The position numbers and the translations under genes are program-made. Of a stretch of DNA of 64,000 bases, positions 44,560 to 56,635 are shown in pieces. The stretch is taken from the NCBI GenBank assembly GCA_964017185.1, contig OZ024875.1, forward strand, positions 46,145,986-46,209,985, given 5' to 3'. The notes below the pieces were generated by a model. The model searched no databases. It was given only the letters and a program-made list of their open reading frames with translations, and was not told the DNA's origin. Numbering within the stretch: the first letter of the stretch is position 1; each line of letters starts with the position of its first letter. Source of the stretch: Rugalucina vietnamica (lineage: Eukaryota > Mollusca > Bivalvia > Lucinida > Lucinidae).

Positions 44560-47500
44560 AATTACTCTTAGCAGCAATTTCTCCTCAGTGAAAAACGGTC
44601 AACGTAGTAGCAAATTTGCTGCAGCGATAAACGGTCCAAGATAGCAGCAATTTTGCTGCAGCGAAAAAACGGTGAAGCTAGCAGTAAATTTTCTGCAGCG
44701 AAAAACGGTCAAGTTTGCAGCAATTTTGCTGCAGCAAAAACGGTCATGGTAGCAGCAAACGTGCATGTTAACAACAAGTCTGCTACAACAGGCAAGTTAG
44801 CGGTAAATTTGCTGCAGCGAAAAACGGTCGTTAGCAGCATTTTCTGCTGCAGCTATAAACGGTCTAGCTAGCAGCAATTTTGCTGCAGCGAAAAACGGTC
44901 AAGTTATGCACAAGTCACTTGGGGCCGGGGAATATCTTTAGTTTTAAAGCCCCGCTAAAAGCCCGGCATTGCGGGGTCAGATTTGTGGCACAATCCCTGC
45001 TAAAAGCTGCGGCTCTCCGGAGGCTGACAATAATATGGAACAACAGCTGGTTTTGTTCTAATAAAACATAAATGTACATGAGAAACAGGCTTGAATTTCT
45101 ACATGTAAATGTACAGGTACATTTGCAAATTAAATAAGGACCAAAAATGTTTAAAATAAAACGTTAGAAAATACAACTAGCATCTAATTTGAATTAATGT
45201 GATCTTATAATACACATGTATATGGAAATTAAAACCTCGGCACATCCCCAGCAATGCCGGGACTCAAAGGTTAAACCCCGGTACATTAGCCCCGCTGCCT
45301 TCCCACTATCCCCCGCCCTAAAGAAGCCGTGGATACAAATGAGTGGTGCATTAGCAGCAAAGTCGCAGCAGTGAAAAGCGGTCAGGTTGGCAGAAAATTT
45401 CGCTGCAGCGAAAAAACGGTCAAGCAACAGTTTTGTAGCAGCAATTTTGTAGCATCAATTTTGCAAGTTGGCAGCAATTTTGCTGCAGCGACAAACGGTC
45501 AAGTAAGCAGCAAATTTACTGCAGCGAAAAACGTTAAATTACATGTAGCAGCAAGTTGCGGCAGCGAAAATTTTTGTCGAAGATTTTGTTTCGTTTTAGC
45601 CTGGCTGTAAGCGCCATAGAAAACGATGATGAATGCCGCAAGCAGAATTTTGCTATCCAACCCAGGGCCCAACGTCAACTTATTGTTCGTTCGCAGTTTG
45701 ATCTGGCTGTAAGCCCTATATAAACGATGATGAATGTTGTAAACATAATTTTAACCTGTGAGCCGAGTTATGGACCGAAGTTCCTTGCCAGCATTAAGAG
45801 TGAAAATAAAACTGACGACATTTTGTTTACGTTTTATTCTGGCTGTGTGCGTTATAGAAATCAATTATGAATGCCGCCAACATTACTTTTCGATCCTATG
45901 GCCCTAGTTATTGACAAACATTTTCTGCCGGTAGTAAGAGTGAAATTTTTGTTTTCGTTTTAATCTGACTGTGAGCGCTAGAAAAAACGTTGATGAATGC
46001 CGCAAACATTTTTTTTTTCTAATGTGCTCACAGCTGCAGCAAACTTGCTGCTAACTTGACCGTTTTTCTTCGATGCAGCAAAATTACTGCTAACATAGCA
46101 GTTTTTCGCAGCACCAAAATCGCTGTTCACAGCCTGACTTAAACGAAAACAACCGGAGACAAATTCGCTGCGGCAAAATTGATACTGACTTTACCGCTTT
46201 TCCCTGGAGCAGGTTTGCTGCTTAATTAACCCTTTTTCGATGCATCAAAATTTAGCCACACTAAAACAAGACCGCTTTTCACTGCAGCAAAATTGCTGCT
46301 AACATGACACTTTTTCGCTGCGGCAAAATTACTGCTAACATGACCGCTTTTCGCTGCAGCAAAATTGCTGTTCACATTCAGAGTGAAATGAAAACAATCG
46401 GAAACAAATATTTGCTGGGGCAACATCGCTGCTTACTCGACAGTTTTTCGCTGCAGCAGATTTGCAGCTAACTTGGCCATTTTTGCTGCATTAATTTGTT
46501 TGCTAACATGACCGTGTTTCGCTTCAGCAAAATTACTGCTAACATGACCGCTTTTCATCGCAGCAAAATTGTTGTTCACAGCCAGACTGAAACGAAAACA
46601 ATCGGAGACAAAAAATGCTGAGGCAACATTGCAGCTGGCATGACCATTTTTTCGCTGCAGCAGGTTTGCTGCTAATTTTTTGACCGTTTTTGCTGCATCA
46701 AAATTGCTGCTAACATATAAATGACCATTTTTGCCATCAAACCTGCAGCTTACATGACCGGTTTCCGCTGCTGGAAAATTGCTGTTACATGTAACACGGA
46801 AGTTTTTCGTTCCATCAGAAAACATTGTTTGAGGCGTTCGTCAATGATTTCTATAGCCACACTCACAGCCACACTATAACTAAACAATTTGTCGACAAAA
46901 TCTTTTAGTACTTTTCACTTTTACTGCTGGTTTGGGAACTTTGGTCTATTACTTGGGTCATAGGCGGGATGAAAAGTTCTGTTTGCAACATACATCATCA
47001 TTTTCTATAGCGCTCACAGCCAGACAGAAACAAAAATAACCGTAAACAAAATTTTCTTCAGCAAAACTGCTGCTACATGTTAAAGTACCATTTTTCGCTG
47101 AGGCAAAATTGCTGCTAACTTGATCATGTATCGCTGCAGTAAAATTTCTGCTAACATGACCGCTTTTCACTGCATCAAAATTGCTATGCACAGCTGTACT
47201 GAAACGAAAACAATCAAAAAAAATATGCCGAGGCAACATTGCAGCTGCTAACTTGACCTTTTTCGCTGCAGCAGGTTTGCTTCTAACATGACTATGTTTG
47301 CTGCATCAAAACTGCTGCTTACATGATCGTTTTTCGCTGCAGCAAAATTGCTGCTAACCTAACATTTTTGGCTGCATCAAAATTGCAGCTAGCATGACTG
47401 TTTTTCGCTGCAGCAAAATTGCTGCCACCTTGACCGTTTACCGCTGAAGCAAATTTACTGCTAACATGACTTTTTTCACTTTTACTACTAGCAGGGCATT

Positions 47501-47710
47501 TAGTCCATAACTCGTGTCATAGGTTTGATAGAAACGTTTTGTTTGCAACATTCATAATCGTTTTCTATAGTGCTCACAGCCAGGCCAAAACGAAAAAAAC
47601 TCATCGACAAAAAGTGTTGGTACATGAAATTGCTGATAATTTGATATTTTTCACTGCAGCAAATTTGTTGCTAACTTGACCATTTGTTTCGCTGCAGCAA
47701 TTACTTAAGG
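44560..47710. repeat. giant inverted array of ~36-bp units
   Basis: From 44571 to about 45560 the plus strand repeats AGCAGCAATTTTGCTGCAGC and GAAAAACGGTCAAGTT, roughly every 36 bp. From about 46030 to 47700 the same unit runs in the opposite direction (GACCGTTTTTCGCTGCAGCA). A second unit of about 125 bp (CTGGCTGTGAGCGC, GATGAATGCCGC) occurs in plus orientation at 45590-46015 and in minus at 46830-47040 and 47460-47630. A short start of the 36-bp type also lies at 42540-42660. Peptides read from it are repeats of the NFAAAK kind, not genes. Confidence 0.85.
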
Positions 47711-47862
47711 ATTGGAATTCAGATTTTAGCTTTCACTGGATGATGAACAATATTAGGCTACTTTGATGTCTGTGAAGCCCGAAGGGCTTCTCGGAGACAT
47801 TAAAACAGCTAATGTTTTTCATCATCCAGTGAAAGCTAAAATCTGAATTTCAATACTTATAT
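47707..47862. repeat. ~155-bp snap-back palindrome
   Basis: AATTCAGATTTTAGCTTTCA plus CTGGATGATGAA pairs with its inverse at 47819-47851; pairing continues imperfectly to a centre GAAGCCCGAAGGGCTTC. It adjoins the end of the giant inverted array. Confidence 0.85.
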
Positions 47863-49990
47863 TTACATTTTATATTATCAATCATGTATCAGATTTTCAG
47901 TTGCACATATCATCGCTCATTTTCATGTTATTTGACATTAAATCCGACTTAACGTAATTTTGGAACAGCCAAAACGTCAAATTTTCGCACTTAACGTCAT
48001 GGCGGTACGCGACCGACGTCACACCAACAAGAGTAAACAAACAACGTCACTGGTTGGTTTTTGACGTCGCCCCGCCAATAGTCGTGGCCTCTAGATCACG
48101 TGACTTAATGTTTTGTATTGGGAAATGAAGAACATCAAGAAAGATACTTTCATTTAGGGCGATTGCAATAAAAATATAAATATTAGTCTATAAACGATTG
48201 AAAAAACCAACATGGACGAAAATAAGGGGTTGCGGAGTAAGATTAAAGGTTAGGAGGTTTGGAAACAAACATCCGGATGGTTCGAACCTTCGGATCATAT
48301 GAGCCGTGACGCGAGAAAAATCGGTCTTCGGGGGTTCCGACCCGGTTCAACACAAACCAGTCTGTACAGTCACAGAATAAAGCTAGAATCTTGAACGTTT
48401 GGTTATAAGACATTTATGTAAATCCAGTGTTCCTACGATGAGCATTCATAAGCAAGAGTTGCTGAACTTAGCTTGTGTTGCCGTTGATGTGACGCAGAAA
48501 AAAAACGTCATATAACATCATACTTAAAGTTGAAAATAGCAATACACATATGTTAAAAATTAAAAACATATTTCATTGTTAAAAGTGTCACTTTTACAGC
48601 CACCGGAAGCAAGCCACATTTACTGACTGTGACGCATATGTCATATATTTACTCCTTTCTACATCTCAGTTAATTTGCAAAATTATGCCGTCATCAAAAC
48701 ATTCCTGAACATTTACTCAAGTTCCCATTTTGTCAATCTTTCAGCGAACATTTAAGTAGACACTTCATAGATAATCATAATTATTAATAGAATTCTATTT
48801 CTTTCCTGCATGTATACACACACCAGCTTAAGAATTCGCTTATTAAAGATCTGTCAGGCAAAGACCTTGATATGTTATCATAACGTATTATATATTGGAC
48901 ACTTTGATTTTTAGCGAACCTTCGATGTGATTGGATCCGAACTTCGGAACAAGATCCGAAGTCCGAACGTTCGGACTCCGGTTGACATCGCTATATTTTA
49001 CCCGATGTCCGGGCTCTCTTAATTCGAAAATCTCTACTAGGCTGCCCCCGTGACCGTTAACAAGCGGTTCTGGAAAGAATTTTGAAAACGGTGGACAGCA
49101 ACGGACGACGGACGGGTACCGATGAAAGCCGATACTAGTAAAAGCTTTCCGTGAGCCTAACGGCTCAGCCTTTTTAAGATATAACATCGCCCTCTTCTTC
49201 ACCCGAGACGTCAAACTTTCATTTCCAAATTGAACACTTTTAACTTCGAGTTGCAAAAGATGCTTCTCGTCGTCTTTATTTAAGAAATAAATTCCATTCC
49301 CTGATGTTCATGGAGCTATGAACCACAGTGGGTCGACTGTAAAGTAACTGAACGCCGAAGGGGCTCGTGTACGATTTGCAAGCGACCCACTGTGGTTCAT
49401 AGTTCATAGCTATTTACGCTTCAAAACAAAATTCATTGCTTATATTAACATTCATTTCTCTCTATTGCGTATTGAAAAAATATCAAATTGATCACATTAA
49501 CAAGCAAACAGAGAAATCATGCACGTTGTGTGTTCAAACAGCGGAACGACATCGATGACGTCATAACGTTTACAACGTCCAGTTACACCGGGAAGAGCCA
49601 TGGGTTTGATGACGTCCACTTTGGATCATGTCTTGTCGCCTGACACACTGTTGTTGTTCATGGAACTACATTGTATGAACCGCATTTCAATTCTAAAGAT
49701 TCATTAAGACTGCATCAAAAATGTAAATATACATAAATATAACGAAGAAACTTCTGGTGTCAAACTTTTGCTTTTGAAAAAGAAGATTATGTTTGTTAAC
49801 TCAAAGTCATCTCAACTTTAAGATCAACATACATGTACGACCAACTTAAGTATTTCTTAAACCGTGCTCATATGCAGTATATGCACCACGATGCAAAAAT
49901 ACACCCGTCAGAGTAAATGAAACATATTACAAATTAGATAAAATAGAAGTAAAATTATTAAAAACATAAACTGGAGTGTAATGTATATAA
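47863..49990. other. mostly unassigned sequence
   Basis: Contains the 49315 palindrome and several TGACGTCA-like and GACGTC words at 48010-48070. A 122-codon minus frame (48888-49256) has no family resemblance I can name; its middle overlaps CGGACGACGGACGGGTACC and CGTGAGCCTAACGGCTCAG, which look like a worn Helitron-like end. Confidence 0.4.
49315..49404. repeat. ~90-bp palindrome
   Basis: CTATGAACCACAGTGGGTCG (49316-49335) pairs exactly with CGACCCACTGTGGTTCATAG (49383-49402). The loop region contains GAACGCCGAAGGGGCTCG. Confidence 0.85.
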
Positions 49991-50029
49991 TAGAAACAAA
50001 TTAAATAATGGTAAAGGAGTATAATGTTC

Positions 50030-50345
50030 GACACTTGCATCAACATGGCTTCCCGATGCACTACGGACCGCCTCCAAGTTTCGCTACGTACTGTAACATG
50101 TACGTTCTGTCACGGTGTGTTACGTTCAGTCCGTTTTATCACGGCCCATTACGTTTCTCGTTTCCGCCGTGACTGCCGTGGCAGATTTTTAAACTGTCAA
50201 AACATTTGCCACGGTGTCCATGGTTATCACGGCCTGCTACTTTTGGCTATCCCGTTCACCTGTGTTGCCTCACGTTTATCCCGTTTTGATCACGGTTGTC
50301 TGAAACGTGGCCGCCGTAACCGCCGAGAACATAGTGTAAACGCAA
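50030..50345. repeat. CG-word repeat region 4 (CACGG-rich)
   Basis: Dense in CACGG, CCGTG, TACGTT and CCGTTTTATCACGG within an otherwise AT-rich neighbourhood. The 114-codon frame across it has no recognisable domain and appears to be carried by the words. Confidence 0.5.
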
Positions 50346-50881
50346 CTATAAAAATAAGTTTTAAATGAAAATTTTACTTCTGAAATACCGCGTTTAAACC
50401 GCTCAACTGGCTACAGTGTCATATTGCCTGATGCTATGCGTTGACTAAACTTATCCCATCCGTCTGACTGAGAGTAGCCCCCATGTGCCTTGGTTGCTTG
50501 GTATCTTTAAAACATATTAGTCGGATTGGGCGTGTTGTGACGTGGGTGAAAGAAGGCCGTAGTGGAGTCAGTTTTCTTGACATTTCTATCCCGATATGCA
50601 CCAGACTTTTAGTCTCGTTGATTTGTAAATCTGATTTTCATCGGTTCGACTTTAGGACAAAGCGTCTTGAATCCGTGATTTATCATGACTTTGCGCTTGA
50701 AATTTAGACGCGCTTTGCATGTCTGTGTGGTTTTGCGTTGGTCAAAATGTTACTTATGACGTCAAGAATGCATATTTTACGTTTTCGAAGCCAATGATAC
50801 ACGTGTTAGCCAGCTGAGCACATTGTGTATTTTTATTAAAATCCGTTTTTAGTAAATCATGTATACAATTTCGCTGTCCAT

Positions 50882-50927
<46 letters not shown>

Positions 50928-51059
50928 TAGTAATAACCTCTATGATTCTGGTGTCGTAGGTTGGGATTTAAACTTAATTGCACCAAAAGCTTTTGGTCGG
51001 TTTAGCATATGCCACTCAGTTGAACACAATGCGTGTTATATTAAATTACTTTCTTTATA

Positions 51060-51380
51060 ATCCATAATGACACGAGTCACAAAAGGTAATTGGCGTCCCG
51101 GTAAAAATGATGAATCTTTATTCTGTCTGCCTCTCTGTTGTGCTCGTTGCCTTTGGTTTTGGTTGAGACTAGCCGGATGGCTACCTTGTTGGGAAATTGC
51201 TAGTCACACAGCTCTTCGAGTGTGTTGTCGGAAAAAATTGTTATACATTATCGTTCCCACTTGTTGTCTATGGCGGGACTTTGAATTTAATTCCATCGAT
51301 TCCTGCACCAGGTCCCACTATTCTTACTTTTCTGAATTCTAAAGTTCCCTTGATCATGTGTCATGTAGGCGCAGTTTAAA
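51060..51380 (+). repeat. dispersed repeat B copy
   Basis: GGTTGAGACTAGCCGGATGG, CTACCTTGTTGGGAAATTGC and CGAGTGTGTTGTCGGAAAAA; diverged from the copy at 7017. Confidence 0.7.
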
Positions 51381-51764
51381 GTGTAACTGAAATTTTTTGC
51401 ACGTCTTGCACATCGAATTCTGGTTTTGCGAGCTTTTTGACAGTTAACGTGTAAGCTGCCTTCGGCTCACGGCATTACTTATCAGAAAACATACCTTGTC
51501 ATAATTTTAACAAGTTCACAATACTGAAATAAAACATAACGAAACAGAAATATTTAGCCAAAACAAAATATTGAACTTTTTATAATTGCTGCGTTTTCAT
51601 TGGACAGTACTATACATGTAGCAATTCTTGCATCTTGCACGTTTCTCAATTATTTAAATTCATAATCGGTTAATATGTAAATTGTTAGTACTTCTCTCAG
51701 TGTTAGCGACAAAATTGCGACGTTTATGCTGTACATCTGTGACGTTGACGAAAATTAAAGGTGC

Positions 51765-51905
51765 AGTGGACGGGTGGGTGTCGTGGCACTCATAAGGCTA
51801 ATCAGTCAATGTCCAGTCTATGGGATATCTTATTCGATGTGCAACCAAGCCAGATTGTGAGTTCGATCCTCCGACCGGTATATGAGTGGCATGTGAATGC
51901 CGAGC
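51765..51905 (+). mobile_element. possible degenerate tRNA-derived SINE
   Basis: GTGAGTTCGATCCTCCGACC is B-box-like and GTCGTGGCACTCATAAGGC could be a worn A box about 75 bp upstream. No body module recognised. Weak. Confidence 0.3.
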
Positions 51906-52544
51906 GTTCCAAGGCAAATCTCCCATTTTTAATTAAAATATAACTTTTTTGATACTATGAAATAAAAGATAAGCGCACAATTTACTCGTAGTGTAAGCAA
52001 ATAACTTTTGTTTGGATGATACAGCAAACAGCTTTTAAAATGCTACAAAAGGCTCGGCTAGCATAATGTATAACGGACAAGAAGGGTCAGATAGGTTAGG
52101 GTTAGGGTTAGGTTTCCGACCTACACTAATTGGTTATTCAGTAAGCCGTAGTACTTCTTACAATGAAGCGACTTTAGAAAAGTAGGGCCGTTTCGGGTGC
52201 AAACAGACTCGGTCCCAGTAATATGGCATTCATTTACATGGTTTACTAGGTGTGAATGCTGTTGGTGAAAATGACGCCACTTTGATCAGAGTGCGGAGAA
52301 TGGTCTATACCCGACCTGTGCTTAAAGCAAGATGTTGATTGGCTAGATTTCATTTACCCAATCACTGCCAACCTTTTAAAGATCAAATGTCTACGTCTTA
52401 CCGGATTAGTAGGAATCAGAAACCAGCCATTTTGTCATGTGGACTGTTCGGGCTTTTTCATAGGTTCCAAGCGAAAACCCTATCGCATATAGGGCTCGCA
52501 AACCAAGCCGCAGAAACGTTTGTTTGAATGACATTTAAACAAAT

Positions 52545-52640
52545 GTGAAAGTAGGCAACGATCAGGAAATGGCGCAATCAGAAAGAAAACCAAGGTGGAA
52601 AAAACTAAATTGACAATTAGGTACATGTACTTACGCTCGT
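52545..52640 (+). repeat. repeat A fragment
   Basis: GTAGGCAACGATCAGGAAAT, GGCGCAATCAGAAAG, then CCAAGGTGGAAAAAACTAAA; about the first 95 bp of the family only. Confidence 0.75.
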
Positions 52641-52875
52641 ACATGTAAAGGCACAAAACTTATTTATATTTTATAGTCTTTTCTAGTCATTGCAATTCTG
52701 AATCGATAAACAATTGCAACTACGCTTTCAACGAAACGTTAATCATAGAAATTCAACAAATATAAGCTTTTACAAAAAGCTTGGTCTACGCTTCGCATAT
52801 ATAAACTTGAATGTCAAAGAATCTGACCGTACTCCCATTTCATCGTGGTTCATGTGAATGAACAGAAATAAAACG

Positions 52876-53068
52876 CTGCGGGGTCAAAGCATTCATACCT
52901 GACAATCGACCGTCACAGTACTGTCGGTTCATTTCATTCCGTTGTGGCTTGGATAGAATGTAATTGGTTACACGGCAGGTGGGGTGCGGTCAAAGCTTTC
53001 AGGCCTGACCATATAGCGTCACAATACCGTCGGTTCATTTCATTCCGTTGTTGCTTAGATAGAATGCA
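52876..53068 (+). repeat. two-unit tandem repeat, ~107 bp
   Basis: GTCAAAGCATTCATACCTGA..GTCGGTTCATTTCATTCCGT..TAGAATG at 52883-52962 repeats at 52990-53067 with about a dozen changes. Confidence 0.75.
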
Positions 53069-53935
53069 GTCATGCACCAGTTCCACGAATTTAACAATTT
53101 GCCCCATTTTTGATACCTACTGCACCATTGGTACAAATGTTACCAACCAAAGGGAGGTTTGCCTGGGTGTTTTGGGTGTTTACACGGTCCTTGGCGAAAC
53201 GACCCGGAATCCTACTGACACGATGGTCAAGCCACTAGACTCAAATGTGCAGTTGCAGTTGTAGAGAGGTGTACGAGTTGTCTTGTAATTTAATAAAAAG
53301 TAGGTCAATCTCAAACTTTAGAGTAGTCTACGCGCTGGCGCGTAGACAATGATGTTTCATGCTGAACGTGTTTTACATGTATGAGAGTTTGAAGTTCCTG
53401 AATGGCCGTTATTGTCAGCGCTACACATTAGATAGAATCGCATTGAATCTCACATTGCTAATCAAAAAGACTGGGTATTCTTGAAACATTCTTGTATGAG
53501 TCCTTCTAACATCGAATACAGATTATTTTATGCCTACCAACTCAGCTCTAGAGGGCTCAGCAACACGCTTATCAGCATTGTTCAAGTTACTTCCAGGTTA
53601 GATTACGTTTTCATCTGTCTGGCATGCTGGATAAATTTTACCAAATGCTACCTCCATAAGCCTGACTACAATCTATGAAAGTTTGTCCACTCAGACATTA
53701 TTTCTTCTTGAGTAAAACATGGTACATTGTAATTATCATATGTGCTGAAAAAAAAAAAACCGCCTAATAGGCCCGTCAATCGCGCTTTATGTCCTTATGC
53801 TAGGGATACGTACAACCGTATCTTACACTTTATCTGAGACAGGGAGATATTGACTGCGCAAAAGTACCATTACGCTTTAGAAATTATGAATGGCAAAAAT
53901 CGTGACCCGACCTCACTTGGCGGCAGGAAAAGCTG

Positions 53936-54165
53936 ACTTAAGTCCAATTCGCATGCGCCATAAATACACGCGAGTAAATATACTCCGGTGTGCAAATTTT
54001 ACTCGGGGTAAGCAAATTGCGCATGCGAACGCGGCATGTTCTAATTTCTAGCCTGGCCTGCCTGGTCTGGGCTGGTCCGATTATGCAACATGATGTAACA
54101 ACTAAATTGATGACATAACACTTGAGGCCAAGACAGACCAGACCAAACTTAAACTTGAAGTTCTA
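53936..54165 (-). repeat. dispersed repeat D copy
   Basis: CTTAAGTCCAATTCGCATGC, AAATATACTCCGGTGTGCAA, TTCTAGCCTGGCCTGCCTGG and CATGATGTAACAACTAAAT. The same blocks occur inverted at 61335-61510, and the end block again at 62040-62104, so these are parts of one family with inverted ends. Confidence 0.75.
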
Positions 54166-54408
54166 ATCTATGGCATATGCCACTCACTGCTAATTGGTAC
54201 TCTCAAGAGGATTCTGCACACATTAAAATTTCTTAGTGAAGTAAACCACACTATATTAAGCCACACCATGAGAAAATAGAAGGACAGCACTCCGTAATTC
54301 TTAATGGAAACCTAATGGCAGAAAAGATGTGACTTTTTGAAGAAAATAATTGTTTTTGTTCTTAAAATAGTGCACATGGTCTTTTCATAGTGTGCAATAT
54401 ACAATTGT

Positions 54409-54690
54409 ACAAGTAGACAACGATCAGGAAATGGCGCAATCAAAAAGAGATTACCACTCCAAAAACTGAGGTGGGAAAAACTAAATTAACAATCAGGTAC
54501 TTATACCTTGAAAACATATCGTAAGCCAAATGAGCAGCTATTTTCCCAACAGGTGGCCACCCAGTTACCTAAACTTAACAAAAATATGAACACATAAGGT
54601 GCAACCAGCACAAAAATTTAAACACTAAGACATACTGTAAAACAATAAGAACCACCACAGAAGTATCGCCTTGGAACGGTCAGTGACATA
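54409..54690 (+). repeat. dispersed repeat A copy
   Basis: ACAAGTAGACAACGATCAGG, TTACCACTCCAAAAACTGAG and TTTTCCCAACAGGTGGCCAC in family order, ending in the GAAGTATCGCCTTGGAACGG block. A 22-bp stretch (AATAGTGCACATGGTCTTTT) occurs on both sides, at about 54366 and 54691. Confidence 0.8.
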
Positions 54691-54770
54691 AAATAGTGCA
54701 CATGGTCTTTTGATAGTGTGCAATATACAGTGTATTTTGTCTTTGACTTTTCTGTTAGAATATTAAAACG

Positions 54771-55110
54771 CCTGTCACACTGTTCACACGGCGCTGTTCT
54801 GGCGTTTAAGTAAAATGCAGAACGCCGAGGTGAGCGCCGTACGAATGCCAGCCTATGCCTTAGCAACACAAAGGCATGTCCAACAGACGCCATGCGAGCG
54901 CCAAGAACGCAGAAGGCTGGCGTTCATTTTGAACATGCTCAAAATAAACACAAAGCAATAAGGTCTCCATCTTACGAAACAAGAGCTCCACGGGCGAACA
55001 GTCAGATGGTAGTGCAAACACCGTGGCAGCCTGAGGCGTTTGCACAGCGATGGTAAGGTGTCCATCGCAATCTCACTTGTACGTGCTGGATTTGAAGTAC
55101 ATGTAGCACT
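54771..55110. repeat. CG-word repeat region 5 (ACGCC / GGCGTT)
   Basis: Starts CGCCTGTCACACTGTTCACA and continues with GGCGCTGTTCTGGCGTT, AACGCCGAGGTGAGCGCC, CATGCGAGCGCCAAGAACGC. Its opening resembles that of region 6 at 63487 (CCCCTGTCATACCAGGGTG, AACGCCGAGATAAGAGCGG), so the two belong to one family. Confidence 0.55.
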
Positions 55111-55687
55111 TTGATGTCTTATAGTGACCTGGCTGGTTATATTCATTTTAGCCACCACATCATAAAACAAGCAACTTGCATATTCGTAAACAAAGGCGCA
55201 GATAAGCTTTGCAGTAAATGCACAACTTATCATCTCCATTGTTTTCGCTACATGGATAACTCAATCCCTCTTTTTCTTAAATCCGAAATTTAAAGCTACT
55301 AATAGAGAGAGCTTCATTTTTGGGGGTATAACTCATTCTTGGCCAATATTTTCTAGGCAGACTAGCACATTTATTACATAACTAGAGCCATTGAACTACT
55401 GCCCTCTAACTAGGGTGGCAGTTAAGGTCATCTTATATAATATTTCCATGGGCTTTGACCTTGCATATGGAAGTCTGATAGTAAATAATTCATATGAACC
55501 ACAAATAAAAATAAAACTGAGGTCCTTTAAGAGCAGTGACTCATATTAAGCCTGCTTGACCCTGCAATATATATAATTCTTCTTCACACAAAAAATCTGC
55601 TCTTTCACTGACCTTCTAGTTTAGATACTTTACATGTTTCTTTGCCATAAAAATTGGTAAAGATGTAGATAGATGAAGGTTGTTTGT

Positions 55688-56635
55688 TACTACTCAAAGT
55701 TTGATAAGCATCAAAACTTTATTTTTGTTCACAGGACATACTTGTAATCTAACACCTGAAATTTTGCTATAGCTATGAAGCAGAACCATCACTGTGCAAA
55801 CATTCCATCTTTTTTTCGCGTTGCCTGTGAGCGCTTTTCGCAGACTTGCAGAAACGATGGAAACCCCCTGAAATTAAAGTTGCAATTGTTCATTGATTGT
55901 TGACTACCCTATCCAATTCTGTCATTTACCCCCTCTTACTGGTTCATTCAACTGCAAAACTGTTTTCATAATCGAAATGTCGATACTTATGGGTCTAAAA
56001 CGCACATTTGGAAAATTTCAAAAATCTGTGATTTTTGGTTAAAAACACGATTTTTTACCCATTTTTTTTTTCGCTTAAAACGTTGCCCTTTAGGCTGCGA
56101 GTATGGAACAGAAAACCGATTTGAGCTACGGGCATTGGTTTAGATTTTAAAAACATTTGTCATTGGACTGAACGTTTTCTTAATGGAAATTTGCATTATG
56201 TGATTAAAACATCTGACAACAAATTTTAAAAACGCTGGTTTGAGCAAACCAGAGTGCGTATTCAAAAACGGTTTTCAGTTTCATGATCACCATGCAAAGG
56301 ACAACATTTTGAGCGAAAAAAATTTTTTTGGTAAAAAATCGTATTTTTAACCAAAAATCACAGATTTCTGAAATTTTCCAAAAGTTCATTTTAGACACAA
56401 AAGTATCGACATTTCGATTATCAAAACAGTTTTGCAGTTGAATGAACCAGTAAGAGGGGATGAATGACGGAATTGGATAGGGTAGGAAACAGTGACAACT
56501 TCAATTTCAGGGGGTTTCCATTGTTCCTGCAAGTCTGCGAAAAGGGCTCGCAGGCAATGCGACAAAAAGATGGAATGTTTGCACGGTGATGGTGCTGCTA
56601 TATATCTTTTGATGCTTATCAAAGTTTGAGTAGTA
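55688..56635. mobile_element. ~950-bp foldback element, copy 2
   Basis: Same ends and internal landmarks as 42698-43628, including AATCTAACACCTGAAATTTT and AAATCTGTGATTTTTGGTTA in both orientations. The two copies differ by scattered substitutions and small indels, implying independent insertion of one family. Confidence 0.85.

Larger units (their letters stand above)
50946..54408. other. mostly unassigned sequence between listed repeats
   Basis: Besides repeat B (51060), the SINE candidate (51765), repeat A fragment (52545), the two-unit repeat (52876) and repeat D (53936), I see a short (TTAGGG)-type run, GGTTAGGGTTAGGGTTAGGT, at 52096-52115 and nothing else. Confidence 0.4.

Noticed and set aside
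44571-45560. CRISPR-like regular spacing of ~36-bp units
   Set aside because: Eukaryotic sequence, units are directly tandem without unique spacers, and orientation reverses; a foldback satellite explains it.
44653-47239. Several open frames of 60-130 codons with repeated NFAAAK-type peptides
   Set aside because: They follow exactly the ~36-bp repeat units on both strands; the peptide pattern is a reading of the satellite, not a protein family.
48888-49256. 122-codon minus frame as a gene
   Set aside because: Overlaps worn Helitron-like end wording and has no family resemblance, initiation context or splice partners that I can support.
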